From Bacillota bacterium (lineage in GTDB: Bacteria > Bacillota_I > Bacilli_A > RF39 > UBA660): a stretch of 64,000 bases of DNA. The stretch is taken from assembly GCA_023460995.1 (NCBI GenBank), contig JAEWOE010000007.1:112015-176014 (forward strand). Reading direction: 5' to 3'. The notes under the pieces were generated by a model that saw nothing but the letters and a program-made list of their open reading frames with translations, was not told the DNA's origin and searched no databases. A program made the position numbers and the translations under genes. Below, in pieces: positions 56,336 to 64,000 of the stretch (position 1 is the stretch's first letter; each line of letters begins with the position of its first letter).

Positions 56336-56497
56336 ATGAAAACTATTAATATAAAATGTCCATTTTGTGAAGAATCTTTGATTATAACTTTTGATAAGAA
56401 TTGTGAAATAGAATCAATACATTTAGTAGAAGATAAATTGATACCAAATGAAGAAATAGAAGAAATGCTAAAAAATCATGGAATAGAATTTGGTTAG
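56336..56497 (+). CDS. 53-aa small protein with CPFC
   Basis: ATG three bases after the portal stop; MKTINIKCPFCEESLIITF, then acidic DKNCEIESIHLVEDK. One CxxC plus one further Cys could bind zinc in a dimer. Ribosome site GTGAGGAC is in the portal end. Function unknown. Confidence 0.6.
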   Translation: MKTINIKCPFCEESLIITFDKNCEIESIHLVEDKLIPNEEIEEMLKNHGIEFG

Positions 56498-56535
56498 CAC
56501 TTCTCTTCCCTATTTTATTTGAAAGGGGTGAAATT

Positions 56536-58056
56536 TTGAATACAGAAACAATTAAAATAAATGGTAGTTTGATTTCTTTATCTGAAAGTGAAGATAAGAC
56601 ATGTTTGGAAGGTAAATTTTTAATATGTCCTCTTGATGTCGCTAATTTAAATGGCGTAGGTCTGAGAGAAAACGATTTGTCAGATGATGAAAAGAATGGA
56701 TTGCAGAATCAGCCAGTGGTGTGCAAAGTTATAAAAAATAGTAAAGGCGAATATGACTTTACTGGTCATAATATGAAAATTAGTTATGAGAAAGATTCAA
56801 ATGGTAAAAAGATTAAAAAGTATGAATTTGACACATCACCTATTGGATTTCACACTTCTACTGCCATTGAAGAAATAGAGTTAGACGGAGAAAAACAAAA
56901 CTGTATTGTAGCTAGAGCAAAAATATGGAAAAGGTATGATAAAGCAATTGCTGCTTTAAATAGAATTTTGGACTTAAAAAAAGAAATAAAAACAAGTTGG
57001 GAGATTTCATATGCTGATAGCTACGAAGAAAATGGTACAAAATGGTTGAAAGATATTATTTGGTTAGGTAATTGTGTTTTGGGGGAATTTGTTGCTCCTG
57101 CATATAAAGATGCTGGATTATTAGAAGTTGCAGAAGAAAATGACGAAATTCAATTAGTTATGGCATTTACCGAAGACCTTATAAATGAAGAAACTAATAA
57201 CCAAGTGTCACAAATAGATGATACATCTATTTTAGATATAAATATAAATAAAGGAGGCAATCAAAGCATGAATAAAGATGGACAGAATGCTATAGAAAAT
57301 TCTTCTTTAACTGACAATGACCTGTATACAAAGATAAGAAAGGCTATAAACAGTACTGATAGCAGTAAATGGTACTACATTGCTTCATTATATCCTTTAG
57401 AATTTAGAGCTGTAGCTTATACATGGGACAGAGATAAAGACGAAGATTTTATTGAGTTTAGCTATTCAGTTAATAGTGATGAGACTATAAGTATCAATTC
57501 TCAGAAAGATGTTAAGATGGTATTTGTTGAAAAAACACAAATAGATACTCAAGTATCTGAATTGAATGAAAAATTAACAAATACTGAAAAAGAACTTGCC
57601 GAGGCAGGAAAAGCAATTGCAGAATTAACTAAGGATAAAGAGACTTTATCTACTACTATTTCTGAACTTGAACCATATAAAGCAAAGGTTGTTGAAATGG
57701 AACAGGCAGAATTAGATAGACAATTATCAGAAAAGAAAGACGAATTGAAGAAATTCGCTTTGGAGGATAATTTAATTGAAGAGTCTGAATTAGAATCTGA
57801 TGAGAAATTATCAACAATATTCTCTGAATTAACTCTTGACAATATTGAGTCTAGTCAAGAAAAAATTGAATTAATCAAAGGGCGAAAAGCATTACAGAAG
57901 TTTAAAGAAGGTAAAGAAACAGCTACTAAAGAAGTAGCAACTTCCGAAGTAGACAATTCTACAGTTGCTTCAGAAGTAAAAACCGATTTAAATAACGGTG
58001 AAGAAAATGCAATGCTATCTGCTGTAGACATTGTTAGAAAATTTATAAACAAATAA
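56536..58056 (+). CDS. Prohead protease-scaffold fusion (XkdF-like, 506 aa)
   Basis: TTG start after AAAGGGGTG. Residues 1-215 are beta-rich and resemble XkdF/assemblin-type prohead proteases (IKTSWEISYADSYEENG; IWLGNCVLGEFVAPAYKDAG); a His and Ser pair typical of that family is plausible but not assigned. Residues about 330-420 are a long coiled coil (SELNEKLTNTEKELAEAGKA), as in scaffolds, followed by an acidic tail. A second start inside the gene (57268) would yield the scaffold alone. Directly precedes decoration and capsid genes. Confidence 0.75.
   Translation: MNTETIKINGSLISLSESEDKTCLEGKFLICPLDVANLNGVGLRENDLSDDEKNGLQNQPVVCKVIKNSKGEYDFTGHNMKISYEKDSNGKKIKKYEFDTSPIGFHTSTAIEEIELDGEKQNCIVARAKIWKRYDKAIAALNRILDLKKEIKTSWEISYADSYEENGTKWLKDIIWLGNCVLGEFVAPAYKDAGLLEVAEENDEIQLVMAFTEDLINEETNNQVSQIDDTSILDININKGGNQSMNKDGQNAIENSSLTDNDLYTKIRKAINSTDSSKWYYIASLYPLEFRAVAYTWDRDKDEDFIEFSYSVNSDETISINSQKDVKMVFVEKTQIDTQVSELNEKLTNTEKELAEAGKAIAELTKDKETLSTTISELEPYKAKVVEMEQAELDRQLSEKKDELKKFALEDNLIEESELESDEKLSTIFSELTLDNIESSQEKIELIKGRKALQKFKEGKETATKEVATSEVDNSTVASEVKTDLNNGEENAMLSAVDIVRKFINK
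57268..58056 (+). CDS. Nested in-frame scaffold protein (263 aa)
   Basis: AAAGGAGG (57250-57257) stands ten bases before ATG 57268-57270, in the frame of the larger gene (codon 245). The product would be only the linker, coiled coil and tail. The same protease/scaffold nesting is known for phage lambda C/Nu3 and herpesviruses. Its presence in the middle of a coding sequence in ideal spacing is strong evidence of use. Confidence 0.72.
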   Translation: MNKDGQNAIENSSLTDNDLYTKIRKAINSTDSSKWYYIASLYPLEFRAVAYTWDRDKDEDFIEFSYSVNSDETISINSQKDVKMVFVEKTQIDTQVSELNEKLTNTEKELAEAGKAIAELTKDKETLSTTISELEPYKAKVVEMEQAELDRQLSEKKDELKKFALEDNLIEESELESDEKLSTIFSELTLDNIESSQEKIELIKGRKALQKFKEGKETATKEVATSEVDNSTVASEVKTDLNNGEENAMLSAVDIVRKFINK

Positions 58057-58074
58057 TAAAGGAGGATTTTAATT

Positions 58075-58530
58075 ATGTTAAGAAACATTATAAATGGTGT
58101 TGCTACAAGTGAAATTTATAAAATTGGAGCAGACCTAAATCGTGGAACAGTTGTTACTAAGAATTATACATCTAAAACAGCATCAAAAGCTGATGGAGTT
58201 GGAGTTGAAACATTTTTTGTAGACTTTGATGCAGTGCCTATGGGATATCAGTCTGATATGGAAATATCCGACTATAGCTTGGATATTGTTAAGGCTAATA
58301 CTCTTGCAATATTAAAGAAACTTGTTTCTGGTACATGGGCTACAGACCAAGTTGATGCAACTGGACTTTCCGCAGGTGATTATTTAGTAGCTGGTACAAC
58401 TACAAATACTGGTAAATTAATTAAAGCTACTACAGGAAAAGTATCTCCATATAGATATGTTGGTACATATGATGATGCTGGACATACATTGTACGCATTT
58501 GAAGTTGTAGAACCTAAGACAATTGCTTAA
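58075..58530 (+). CDS. Probable head decoration protein (151 aa)
   Basis: ATG after AAAGGAGG. Ala/Thr/Gly-rich, beta-type sequence (TSKTASKADGVGVETFFVDF; LVAGTTTNTGKLIKATTGK) resembling trimer-forming decoration or stabilisation proteins placed just before the major capsid gene in many phages. Assignment is by position and composition. Confidence 0.68.
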   Translation: MLRNIINGVATSEIYKIGADLNRGTVVTKNYTSKTASKADGVGVETFFVDFDAVPMGYQSDMEISDYSLDIVKANTLAILKKLVSGTWATDQVDATGLSAGDYLVAGTTTNTGKLIKATTGKVSPYRYVGTYDDAGHTLYAFEVVEPKTIA

Positions 58531-58561
58531 TGATAATATAATTTAAAGGAGGAATTTAACA

Positions 58562-59569
58562 ATGTCAAAGTCTTTATATACACCTGAAGTTGCAAGTGCA
58601 TTTCAGGAAACAAACATTTTAGAACTTTCAGAAAAAGCAAAATTGAATACACTTGTTGCAGAAGATAGAGAAGCTATAGAAATACTTGATAATTTTGCAA
58701 AAGAAGTTGGTATTTCAGGTAAATCAAGTGAAAATACTGCTATCGTTTCAGAATTAATAAAGAAAACAGTTGAACCTATGGTTTTTAATCCTGATACTTC
58801 AATATTGGGTAATATATTTGATATGGGAAGTGTTGGTGAATTTGACGAAACATCATTTACAGGACTTCCAAAAAACACAATTAAAGTTTATGATTCAGTA
58901 AGAGGTGGTAATGTTCCTAAGTCATATGTTGACCCAACATTATTTACCCCTGTAAAATTTGCTTTACAGGCTGAAACTGATTTAGACTATTCGGATATGA
59001 GAAGAAATGGTTGGAAATCCATTGCTAAAATGGCTGATTTAACTAGAGAAGCATTTGAACAAGAAATGTTCTATAGACTTTTCAATGGAATAGATACTGC
59101 ACTTGATGCAATCAGCGGAGACCAAAATATAGATTCTGGTTCAGCTCTTACTCAGACCAACATGGATACATTTACTAGATATCTTAGAGATATGAGTGAA
59201 GGGAATCCATTCGCAGTTGGTCTTAGTAAATACATAGACCCCGTTTCAAGAATGACTGGATATGAAAAGTATCTTAGTGACGAATTGAAAAATGAATTAA
59301 ATAGATTTGGAAGACTCGCAATGTATGATGGAATCACTTTGTCTTCAATTCCTACTGCTAAGAAGACAGCAAGTGGAAAAACTCTTGTTCCTGATAAAAG
59401 AATATTCGGTATTGCTGGTAAAATTGGTGAAATGGATATTCGTGGTGAAATGAGACAGTATGAAACATACGACAATGATGCAGAAAAGGTAAAATTGAAG
59501 TTTACTGGTTTTGAAGTAGATTATACAATTTATTACCTTGATAAGATTGCAAAAATCAAGTTTGCTTAA
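58562..59569 (+). CDS. Major capsid protein (335 aa, HK97-fold expected)
   Basis: ATG after AAAGGAGG, the strongest type of ribosome site here. Helical N-terminus (residues 1-60), then domains with DMGSVGEFDETSFTGLPKNT, KSYVDPTLFTPVKFALQAET, long helix REAFEQEMFYRLFNGID and a C-terminal FTGFEVDYTIYYLDKIAKI, as in Gp5-like capsid proteins. Follows protease-scaffold and decoration genes; a strong hairpin follows the stop. Confidence 0.85.
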   Translation: MSKSLYTPEVASAFQETNILELSEKAKLNTLVAEDREAIEILDNFAKEVGISGKSSENTAIVSELIKKTVEPMVFNPDTSILGNIFDMGSVGEFDETSFTGLPKNTIKVYDSVRGGNVPKSYVDPTLFTPVKFALQAETDLDYSDMRRNGWKSIAKMADLTREAFEQEMFYRLFNGIDTALDAISGDQNIDSGSALTQTNMDTFTRYLRDMSEGNPFAVGLSKYIDPVSRMTGYEKYLSDELKNELNRFGRLAMYDGITLSSIPTAKKTASGKTLVPDKRIFGIAGKIGEMDIRGEMRQYETYDNDAEKVKLKFTGFEVDYTIYYLDKIAKIKFA

Positions 59570-59588
59570 GAATTAATATAATAGTTTT

Positions 59589-59608
59589 GGGGAGTGTAAT
59601 ATCTCCCC
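59589..59608 (+). terminator. Strong hairpin after the capsid gene
   Basis: GGGGAG-tgtaatat-CTCCCC, then TGCTCTATTATAATTTT. It lacks an immediate T-run, so it may be an RNA stability or processing element or a partial terminator that lowers expression of later genes. Confidence 0.6.
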
Positions 59609-59650
59609 TGCTCTATTATAATTTTAAACCGAAAGGAAGAAAATTAAAAT

Positions 59651-60430
59651 ATGGATTTATTAAATGGAAAAGTAAGGGTATATAATTATGAAAAATCACC
59701 TATAGGGTTTCCTAGTCAAATAAATCAACAGGGAGTATTTGTTCGTGGTAGAGATGAAGAAGAAGAATGTGTTGTAGAAAGAGTTCTTTGGGATGATATT
59801 GAAATAGAAAACACAAAGTCAGATATATTTAAGATAGGAAGATTAAGATTCCATCCATCTGAAGAAGATGAAATTTATAAAAAACTGGGTATTGAAGATA
59901 GAGAAAATATCTTAAATGATAATGAGATTATCGGTTTGCTAAAAAACGATTCTTTAGAAAATCTAAAAAGAATTAACAGAATTAAATCAACTATGCTAAT
60001 GTCAAGATTAAAACAAATGTTATTTGTTATGGAAAGAGGAAATCAAATCCCACCACATAATATAACTACTGTATTGCTTGAACATTTCGAAGAATTAAAG
60101 AGTGGAAAAAAGAATGATAATTCATTTATAAATAAACTTATTTCTGAAGAGTCAAAAATAAAGGAAGATTCAAAGCTTAAAGATACTTTAAATCATCTTA
60201 CCAAAGAGATTGAATTGTTGAAATCAGAAAAAGAAAGCGTTGAAAAAGAAAAGGAAGATTCAAAGCAAGCTTTGTCCGATTTGTTACAAATGGTTCAAGA
60301 TTTAAAGGCAGAGAATGAATCATTAAAAGCTAATTCATCAGAAAAAACTATTGAAAATGTTCTTAATACTGTTGATGAAAAATCAAATGAAACTACAAGT
60401 AAAAAATCTGGTAGACCTAAAAACTCATAG
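59651..60430 (+). CDS. Head/connector-region protein with coiled coil (259 aa)
   Basis: ATG after AAAGGAAG. N-terminal beta segment (NGKVRVYNYEKSPIGFPSQI), helical middle (residues 75-150), long coiled coil (about 175-235: KEIELLKSEKESVEKEKEDS), and a basic end (TSKKSGRPKNS). May be a head-tail linking or assembly factor by position; family not recognised. Confidence 0.65.
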   Translation: MDLLNGKVRVYNYEKSPIGFPSQINQQGVFVRGRDEEEECVVERVLWDDIEIENTKSDIFKIGRLRFHPSEEDEIYKKLGIEDRENILNDNEIIGLLKNDSLENLKRINRIKSTMLMSRLKQMLFVMERGNQIPPHNITTVLLEHFEELKSGKKNDNSFINKLISEESKIKEDSKLKDTLNHLTKEIELLKSEKESVEKEKEDSKQALSDLLQMVQDLKAENESLKANSSEKTIENVLNTVDEKSNETTSKKSGRPKNS

Positions 60431-60445
60431 AATGGGGGTGGTTAA

Positions 60446-60925
60446 ATGGCTACCTCCTTTGAAATTCTATTTAAAAAATTCTACAAGAGACTTGTAAATG
60501 ATAAACAATTTTTTAATTATCGGGGATTGGATGAAGAACAAGTTAAATTATTAGTTCAAGACCACTCACTAGACTTATTAAATCAATCCATTGATGAAAT
60601 ATTTAGATATGGGAAACCAGATTGCGACTTTTATGATAAGGATGACGATTTATTGCAATTTAATTTCGAATTAGTTCACCAAGAAATATCTTTATTTGTT
60701 GATTTAATGTACCAAAAGTATTTTGAGGAAGATAAAAACAAGCTGAAGGTTTTTGGTTTAACATTCACAAGTAGTGAACTTAATGTCCTTTCTCCAGCAA
60801 ATGAGCGTAAAACTTTTTTAGAAATGCTAGATAAGCTTGAGAAAAAGAACATTAACACAATAAAAGATTATCTGAGTCGAGATAGAAAAACATGGTTGCA
60901 TAAAAGTATTTATATAACTCAATAA
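60446..60925 (+). CDS. Head-tail connector-like protein (159 aa)
   Basis: ATG after GGGGGTGG. Mostly helical, with FEILFKKFYKRLVNDKQFFN start and a central QFNFELVHQEISLFVDLMYQ. Size, helical make-up and position after the capsid gene fit adaptor or connector proteins. Assignment by position. Confidence 0.65.
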   Translation: MATSFEILFKKFYKRLVNDKQFFNYRGLDEEQVKLLVQDHSLDLLNQSIDEIFRYGKPDCDFYDKDDDLLQFNFELVHQEISLFVDLMYQKYFEEDKNKLKVFGLTFTSSELNVLSPANERKTFLEMLDKLEKKNINTIKDYLSRDRKTWLHKSIYITQ

Positions 60926-60933
60926 GGAATGAG

Positions 60934-62214
60934 GTGATAATCATATCTATAGATATAAAATATTTTATTGATTATACTCGTACAAATGATTTATCAATAG
61001 ATATACAGAAATTAGTTGAAAATTATAGTGATAATTACAAAAAGGCAGTATCTTCTTTTGATATATTAATAGCTTCTGAAAGAGCAGATATCATATATAA
61101 GAATGATATAGCTTACAAATGTATAGCTGACTATGGAAAGACAAATAAAGTTACTGAACAATCAAAATTTTTATCTAGAGAGATTAAAACAAAACATTCT
61201 GATGGTTTTAATGTTGGTGATATCGTTGAGTTTGAGAATAAAGTTTCAAAAGAATTAGAAACTTGTTTATTTATTTGTAAAAAAGAAACTTCTGATGGAT
61301 ATGATATATCTACCATTCAAAAATGCAACAACACACTAAAATTTTACAATAAAAACAATATTTTATGTAAAGTACCTTGTATAATTAGCAAAGGTAATAT
61401 TAGTGAAGAATCAAATAGATTTCAAGTACTTGCATCTGATGAATATATGCTATGTATACCTTACACAAGTGATACTTCTGCAATAATAAAAGATATTAGA
61501 TTTATTATATCAGGTGAAGCATATAAAACTATTGGTACAGATAAAATAAGTCAAAATGGACTCCTGTGGGTTAGAATTAAAGAAGATGAAATTATTCCTG
61601 ATGATAAACCAGATGAGGACATTGCAAATTATTACTCACATCAAGTATTAAGAGAAATTATTATCCTAAACGGTTCGTCTTCTACCCTATTATATACTAA
61701 TTCCACATTACAATTAAATGTTGAATGCAAAGAAAATGGAGTTATAGTTAATAATCCTTTAATTACATATGAATCTGATAATGAATATGTTTGTACTGTG
61801 AATGAAAATGGTTTAGTAACAGCACAAGGCACAGGAGATGCAATAGTTACTGTAAGATTTGGTGATGTAAATGATACAATTCTCATTCATGCTGATATGA
61901 CAGTTGTTAATAATTATGTAATTATGATTTCTCCAACAGATATTTTTGTTAATAGCGGTAAGAGTAAAACATTTACTGCCACAGTTATGAACAATGGTGT
62001 TGAGGATACAACTAAACAAGTTACTTGGTCTATTTCAAATAAAGACGGTACTAGTAATGTGTATGCAACTATTACTGCCAATGGTAATTCTTGTATTGTA
62101 AGTGCTAGTAATCAATATAATGCTACTAATAAAATAATTATTCTTAAATCCACTCTTTCTTTTGATGGAACTAAGTTTAAAGAGCAAGAGTTAACAATAA
62201 AATCACTTGTATAG
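60934..62214 (+). CDS. Connector/virion protein with two Ig-like (BIG2-type) domains (426 aa)
   Basis: GTG start five bases after AAGGA. Residues 1-225 form a phage head-completion-like part (beta-rich, including DGFNVGDIVEFENKVSKELE). Residues about 240-320 are an Ig-like domain (TLQLNVECKENGVIVNNPLI; VCTVNENGLVTAQGTGDAIV), and 325-420 a second (VNSGKSKTFTATVMNNGVED; ATITANGNSCIVSA). BIG2-like domains decorate virions and may bind cell surfaces. The domain pair joined to a connector is uncommon but known. Confidence 0.7.
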   Translation: MIIISIDIKYFIDYTRTNDLSIDIQKLVENYSDNYKKAVSSFDILIASERADIIYKNDIAYKCIADYGKTNKVTEQSKFLSREIKTKHSDGFNVGDIVEFENKVSKELETCLFICKKETSDGYDISTIQKCNNTLKFYNKNNILCKVPCIISKGNISEESNRFQVLASDEYMLCIPYTSDTSAIIKDIRFIISGEAYKTIGTDKISQNGLLWVRIKEDEIIPDDKPDEDIANYYSHQVLREIIILNGSSSTLLYTNSTLQLNVECKENGVIVNNPLITYESDNEYVCTVNENGLVTAQGTGDAIVTVRFGDVNDTILIHADMTVVNNYVIMISPTDIFVNSGKSKTFTATVMNNGVEDTTKQVTWSISNKDGTSNVYATITANGNSCIVSASNQYNATNKIIILKSTLSFDGTKFKEQELTIKSLV

Positions 62215-62226
62215 GAGGTGTATATA

Positions 62227-62715
62227 TTGCAGAAAGGTCAATCAATAACCGAGTTGCAGAACAAGGCATTCTTAGAAATTATCTCTAATGAAGAAATAAT
62301 TAGGTCTATGGTTGTAAGCAACACTGATTTTTTATATGCCACCCCTACCCCACAAGAAAAAATACTCATAGATGACCCTACATTATTAATAAGAAAGCAG
62401 TTATTTCCATATAGGAGAATACCAACTACCCAAGATACAGCAAAGATTTATTTGACTTCAGCATGGACAGATTTTAAAAAAGTTAATACTCAGTATAAAT
62501 CTGGGTTAGTGTATTTTTATATAATCGTTCCAATAAGTATGGAAAAGTCAGACTATGGAATTAGATACAATTTTATTGCTGATAAGCTTGATGAAATTTT
62601 CTATAGTTCAGGTATTGGTAAATTCGAATATTATAATCGTGGTGATATTGATATTAGTGATGGCTATTTGGGTCATTTTATTGCATTTAGAATCTTAGAT
62701 TTTCATGGTTGGTGA
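62227..62715 (+). CDS. Tail-completion-like protein (162 aa)
   Basis: TTG start (62227-62229), eight bases after AGGAGG; the GTG at 62218 overlaps that site. Alpha/beta sequence with KIYLTSAWTDFKKVNTQYKS, LVYFYIIVPISMEKSDYGIR and a closing FIAFRILDFHGW, typical of small tail-terminator or joining proteins. Position between connector and tail tube agrees. Confidence 0.66.
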   Translation: MQKGQSITELQNKAFLEIISNEEIIRSMVVSNTDFLYATPTPQEKILIDDPTLLIRKQLFPYRRIPTTQDTAKIYLTSAWTDFKKVNTQYKSGLVYFYIIVPISMEKSDYGIRYNFIADKLDEIFYSSGIGKFEYYNRGDIDISDGYLGHFIAFRILDFHGW

Positions 62716-62720
62716 TATAA

Positions 62721-63452
62721 ATGGATATAAATAAATCAAAATTATTATTAGGCAAACCTATTTATATAGATGCTTTTGGTACGATTTATCAACCAACTTT
62801 AGATGAAATATTAGATTATGATAACTACCAATTAGTAAATTTAATTTTTAGCACAGATATTGAAATGGTGGGAATTGAGAATCGAGAATTATACAAAAAT
62901 TTTGATGTATTTTTCTTTAAAGATGTTGATGGTAATTATGTATATCAGTATGAAGGTATTTCAATGATTGATATTTTAATTGATATTTTAAAATTTTACT
63001 TAAAAAAAGAAGATATTTTTTTATATCAAAAGAAGGATATGATTCCTATTGTTGTCCTTGATGATAATCATGTGCTTTATAGGGATAATTTTGATGAATT
63101 AGCAAAAGTAATGTTGTTAATTAACCACACAGAGAAAGCATCTATTGAAAAACCACCTAAACTAAAAAATGAGAAACATAAAGATATATGGGAAAAACTA
63201 AAAAAAGGTAGAGAACGTCAGGCAGAAAAACGTGGTGGCATTGAAACAATTATTAACGAAGTAATACATTGCGGAAGAAGCTATATTTCATATAAAGAAA
63301 TTGTTCAAATGACTATGTATCAATTATTTAATTCATATGAATCAATAATGAAAATAGATAGGTTCTATACAAATTTTAAACAATATTTAGTAGGTGTAAG
63401 TCCTGACAAGTTAGATTTAACTCATTGGTCTGAAGCCTTAACTATAAAATAA
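62721..63452 (+). CDS. Phage tail-region hypoth. protein (243 aa)
   Basis: ATG six bases after the previous stop. Start KSKLLLGKPIYIDAFGTIYQ PTLDEILDY (split here) with a helix-rich remainder and basic EKLKKGRERQAEKRGG segment. Resembles the protein encoded between tail-completion and tube genes in several Gram-positive phages; function not established. Confidence 0.62.
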   Translation: MDINKSKLLLGKPIYIDAFGTIYQPTLDEILDYDNYQLVNLIFSTDIEMVGIENRELYKNFDVFFFKDVDGNYVYQYEGISMIDILIDILKFYLKKEDIFLYQKKDMIPIVVLDDNHVLYRDNFDELAKVMLLINHTEKASIEKPPKLKNEKHKDIWEKLKKGRERQAEKRGGIETIINEVIHCGRSYISYKEIVQMTMYQLFNSYESIMKIDRFYTNFKQYLVGVSPDKLDLTHWSEALTIK

Positions 63453-63473
63453 TATTATTAAGGAGGTTATTAC

Positions 63474-64000
63474 ATGGCTATAAATATTTTTGGTATAAAA
63501 GATGCCGCTAATCTAACTATAAAGAATAAAACTGATAAAAAAATATTCTTATATGCAGATTATGCAACTGCAACCACTAATGAATGGACATCGGAAAATG
63601 TATATGCTAAGTCAAAGAATGTAAATGCAATAAGGTGGGATTATGGTAAAACAGGTTCTTTGAAATTGTCATTCGAGATTTTTGACTTAAAGTTCTTGAG
63701 TATGTTAGCTGGTTCAGATTTTGTTACAGGTGCTACAGATATTTCCGTAAGAGAAGTATTTACTGTAAGTACTGGTAATAAAATAACATTAGGTTCTACT
63801 CCCAAAACAGGTAGTTTGCTAATCTATACTTTGGATGAAGATGGTTTGACAAATATTAAGGAACAAGTTTTAGGTACTCCAGCTAGTACACAAGATACCT
63901 ATAGTATTTCTTCTTTGGAAGTAACATTAAATGCAACTTCTTGTCCTGTTGGTTCAAAGGTTGTAGCTTATTATATTAAAACATCTACTGCAACAGCAAA
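63474..64000 (+). CDS. Major tail tube protein (N-terminal 175 aa, cut by window edge)
   Basis: ATG after AAGGAGG. Reads MAINIFGIKDAANLTIKNKT, then TNEWTSENVYAKSKNVNAIR and WDYGKTGSLKLSFEIFDLKF LSMLAGSDF (split), as in tail-tube proteins that stack around the tape measure. The frame is open at base 64000. A long-tailed virion is implied. Confidence 0.72.
   Translation, partial: MAINIFGIKDAANLTIKNKTDKKIFLYADYATATTNEWTSENVYAKSKNVNAIRWDYGKTGSLKLSFEIFDLKFLSMLAGSDFVTGATDISVREVFTVSTGNKITLGSTPKTGSLLIYTLDEDGLTNIKEQVLGTPASTQDTYSISSLEVTLNATSCPVGSKVVAYYIKTSTATA

Noticed and set aside
57549..58088. Minus-strand frames opposite the scaffold gene
   Set aside because: Ser/Phe-rich shadows of the coiled-coil coding sequence; no start signals.

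Overview
The window is very A+T-rich and every coding signal is of low-GC Gram-positive type: strong AAGGAGG ribosome sites, ATG/TTG/GTG starts, and about twenty consensus TTGACA-(16-18)-TATAAT promoters. It looks like part of a large temperate phage that replicates as an extrachromosomal element (a phage-plasmid) of a Clostridium-like host. That reading rests on the combination of a complete-looking packaging and head module with an actin-type partition pair, an FtsK/TcpA-type ATPase, a Replic_Relax-like protein, winged-helix initiator-like proteins and an iteron-like array. No sequence search was possible; all names come from motifs and context.

Layout. (1) 1-30.7 kb, minus strand: a dense early/accessory region of about 60 small genes (25-140 aa, many zinc ribbons) in short promoter-led operons with intrinsic terminators. 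Embedded in it are a DUF262 protein, a truncated recombinase-like protein, an adenine-methyltransferase/helicase fusion (1007 aa) next to two proteins with a shared DUF4942-like domain, a Cys-His-Asp hydrolase-like protein, a GIY-YIG nuclease and a winged-helix protein. An IS200/IS605 element (6475-8242) splits one small gene, and its own tnpB is frameshifted. (2) 30.7-37.9 kb: the maintenance region, with a tyrosine recombinase, a winged-helix protein beside a five-unit 15-bp palindromic iteron array and A+T-rich DNA (candidate origin), then a minus-strand operon for ParM-like actin, RHH adaptor, FtsK-like ATPase and Replic_Relax-like protein. (3) 37.6-64 kb, plus strand: tandem promoters, small genes, a second TnpB element, a single-chain double-psi-beta-barrel RNA polymerase (QDE-1/YonO type, 890 aa), PIN-PhoH, HU, a membrane protein, an Hsp20-like chaperone, a metallophosphoesterase, a ClpP-like protease, a third TnpB, and then terminase, portal, protease-scaffold, decoration, major capsid, connector and tail-tube genes, the last cut by the window edge.

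How it may work together. Host sigma-A would drive the minus-strand early genes and the 37.6-kb promoters. The phage RNA polymerase would then be made just ahead of the structural genes. The genes that follow it are separated by unusually long, strongly folded untranslated leaders (43.3-50 kb) and share the stretch with an RNA helicase/nuclease-like PIN-PhoH protein. This association of a phage RdRP-fold polymerase with a series of structured leaders is the most likely place for undescribed biology in the window.
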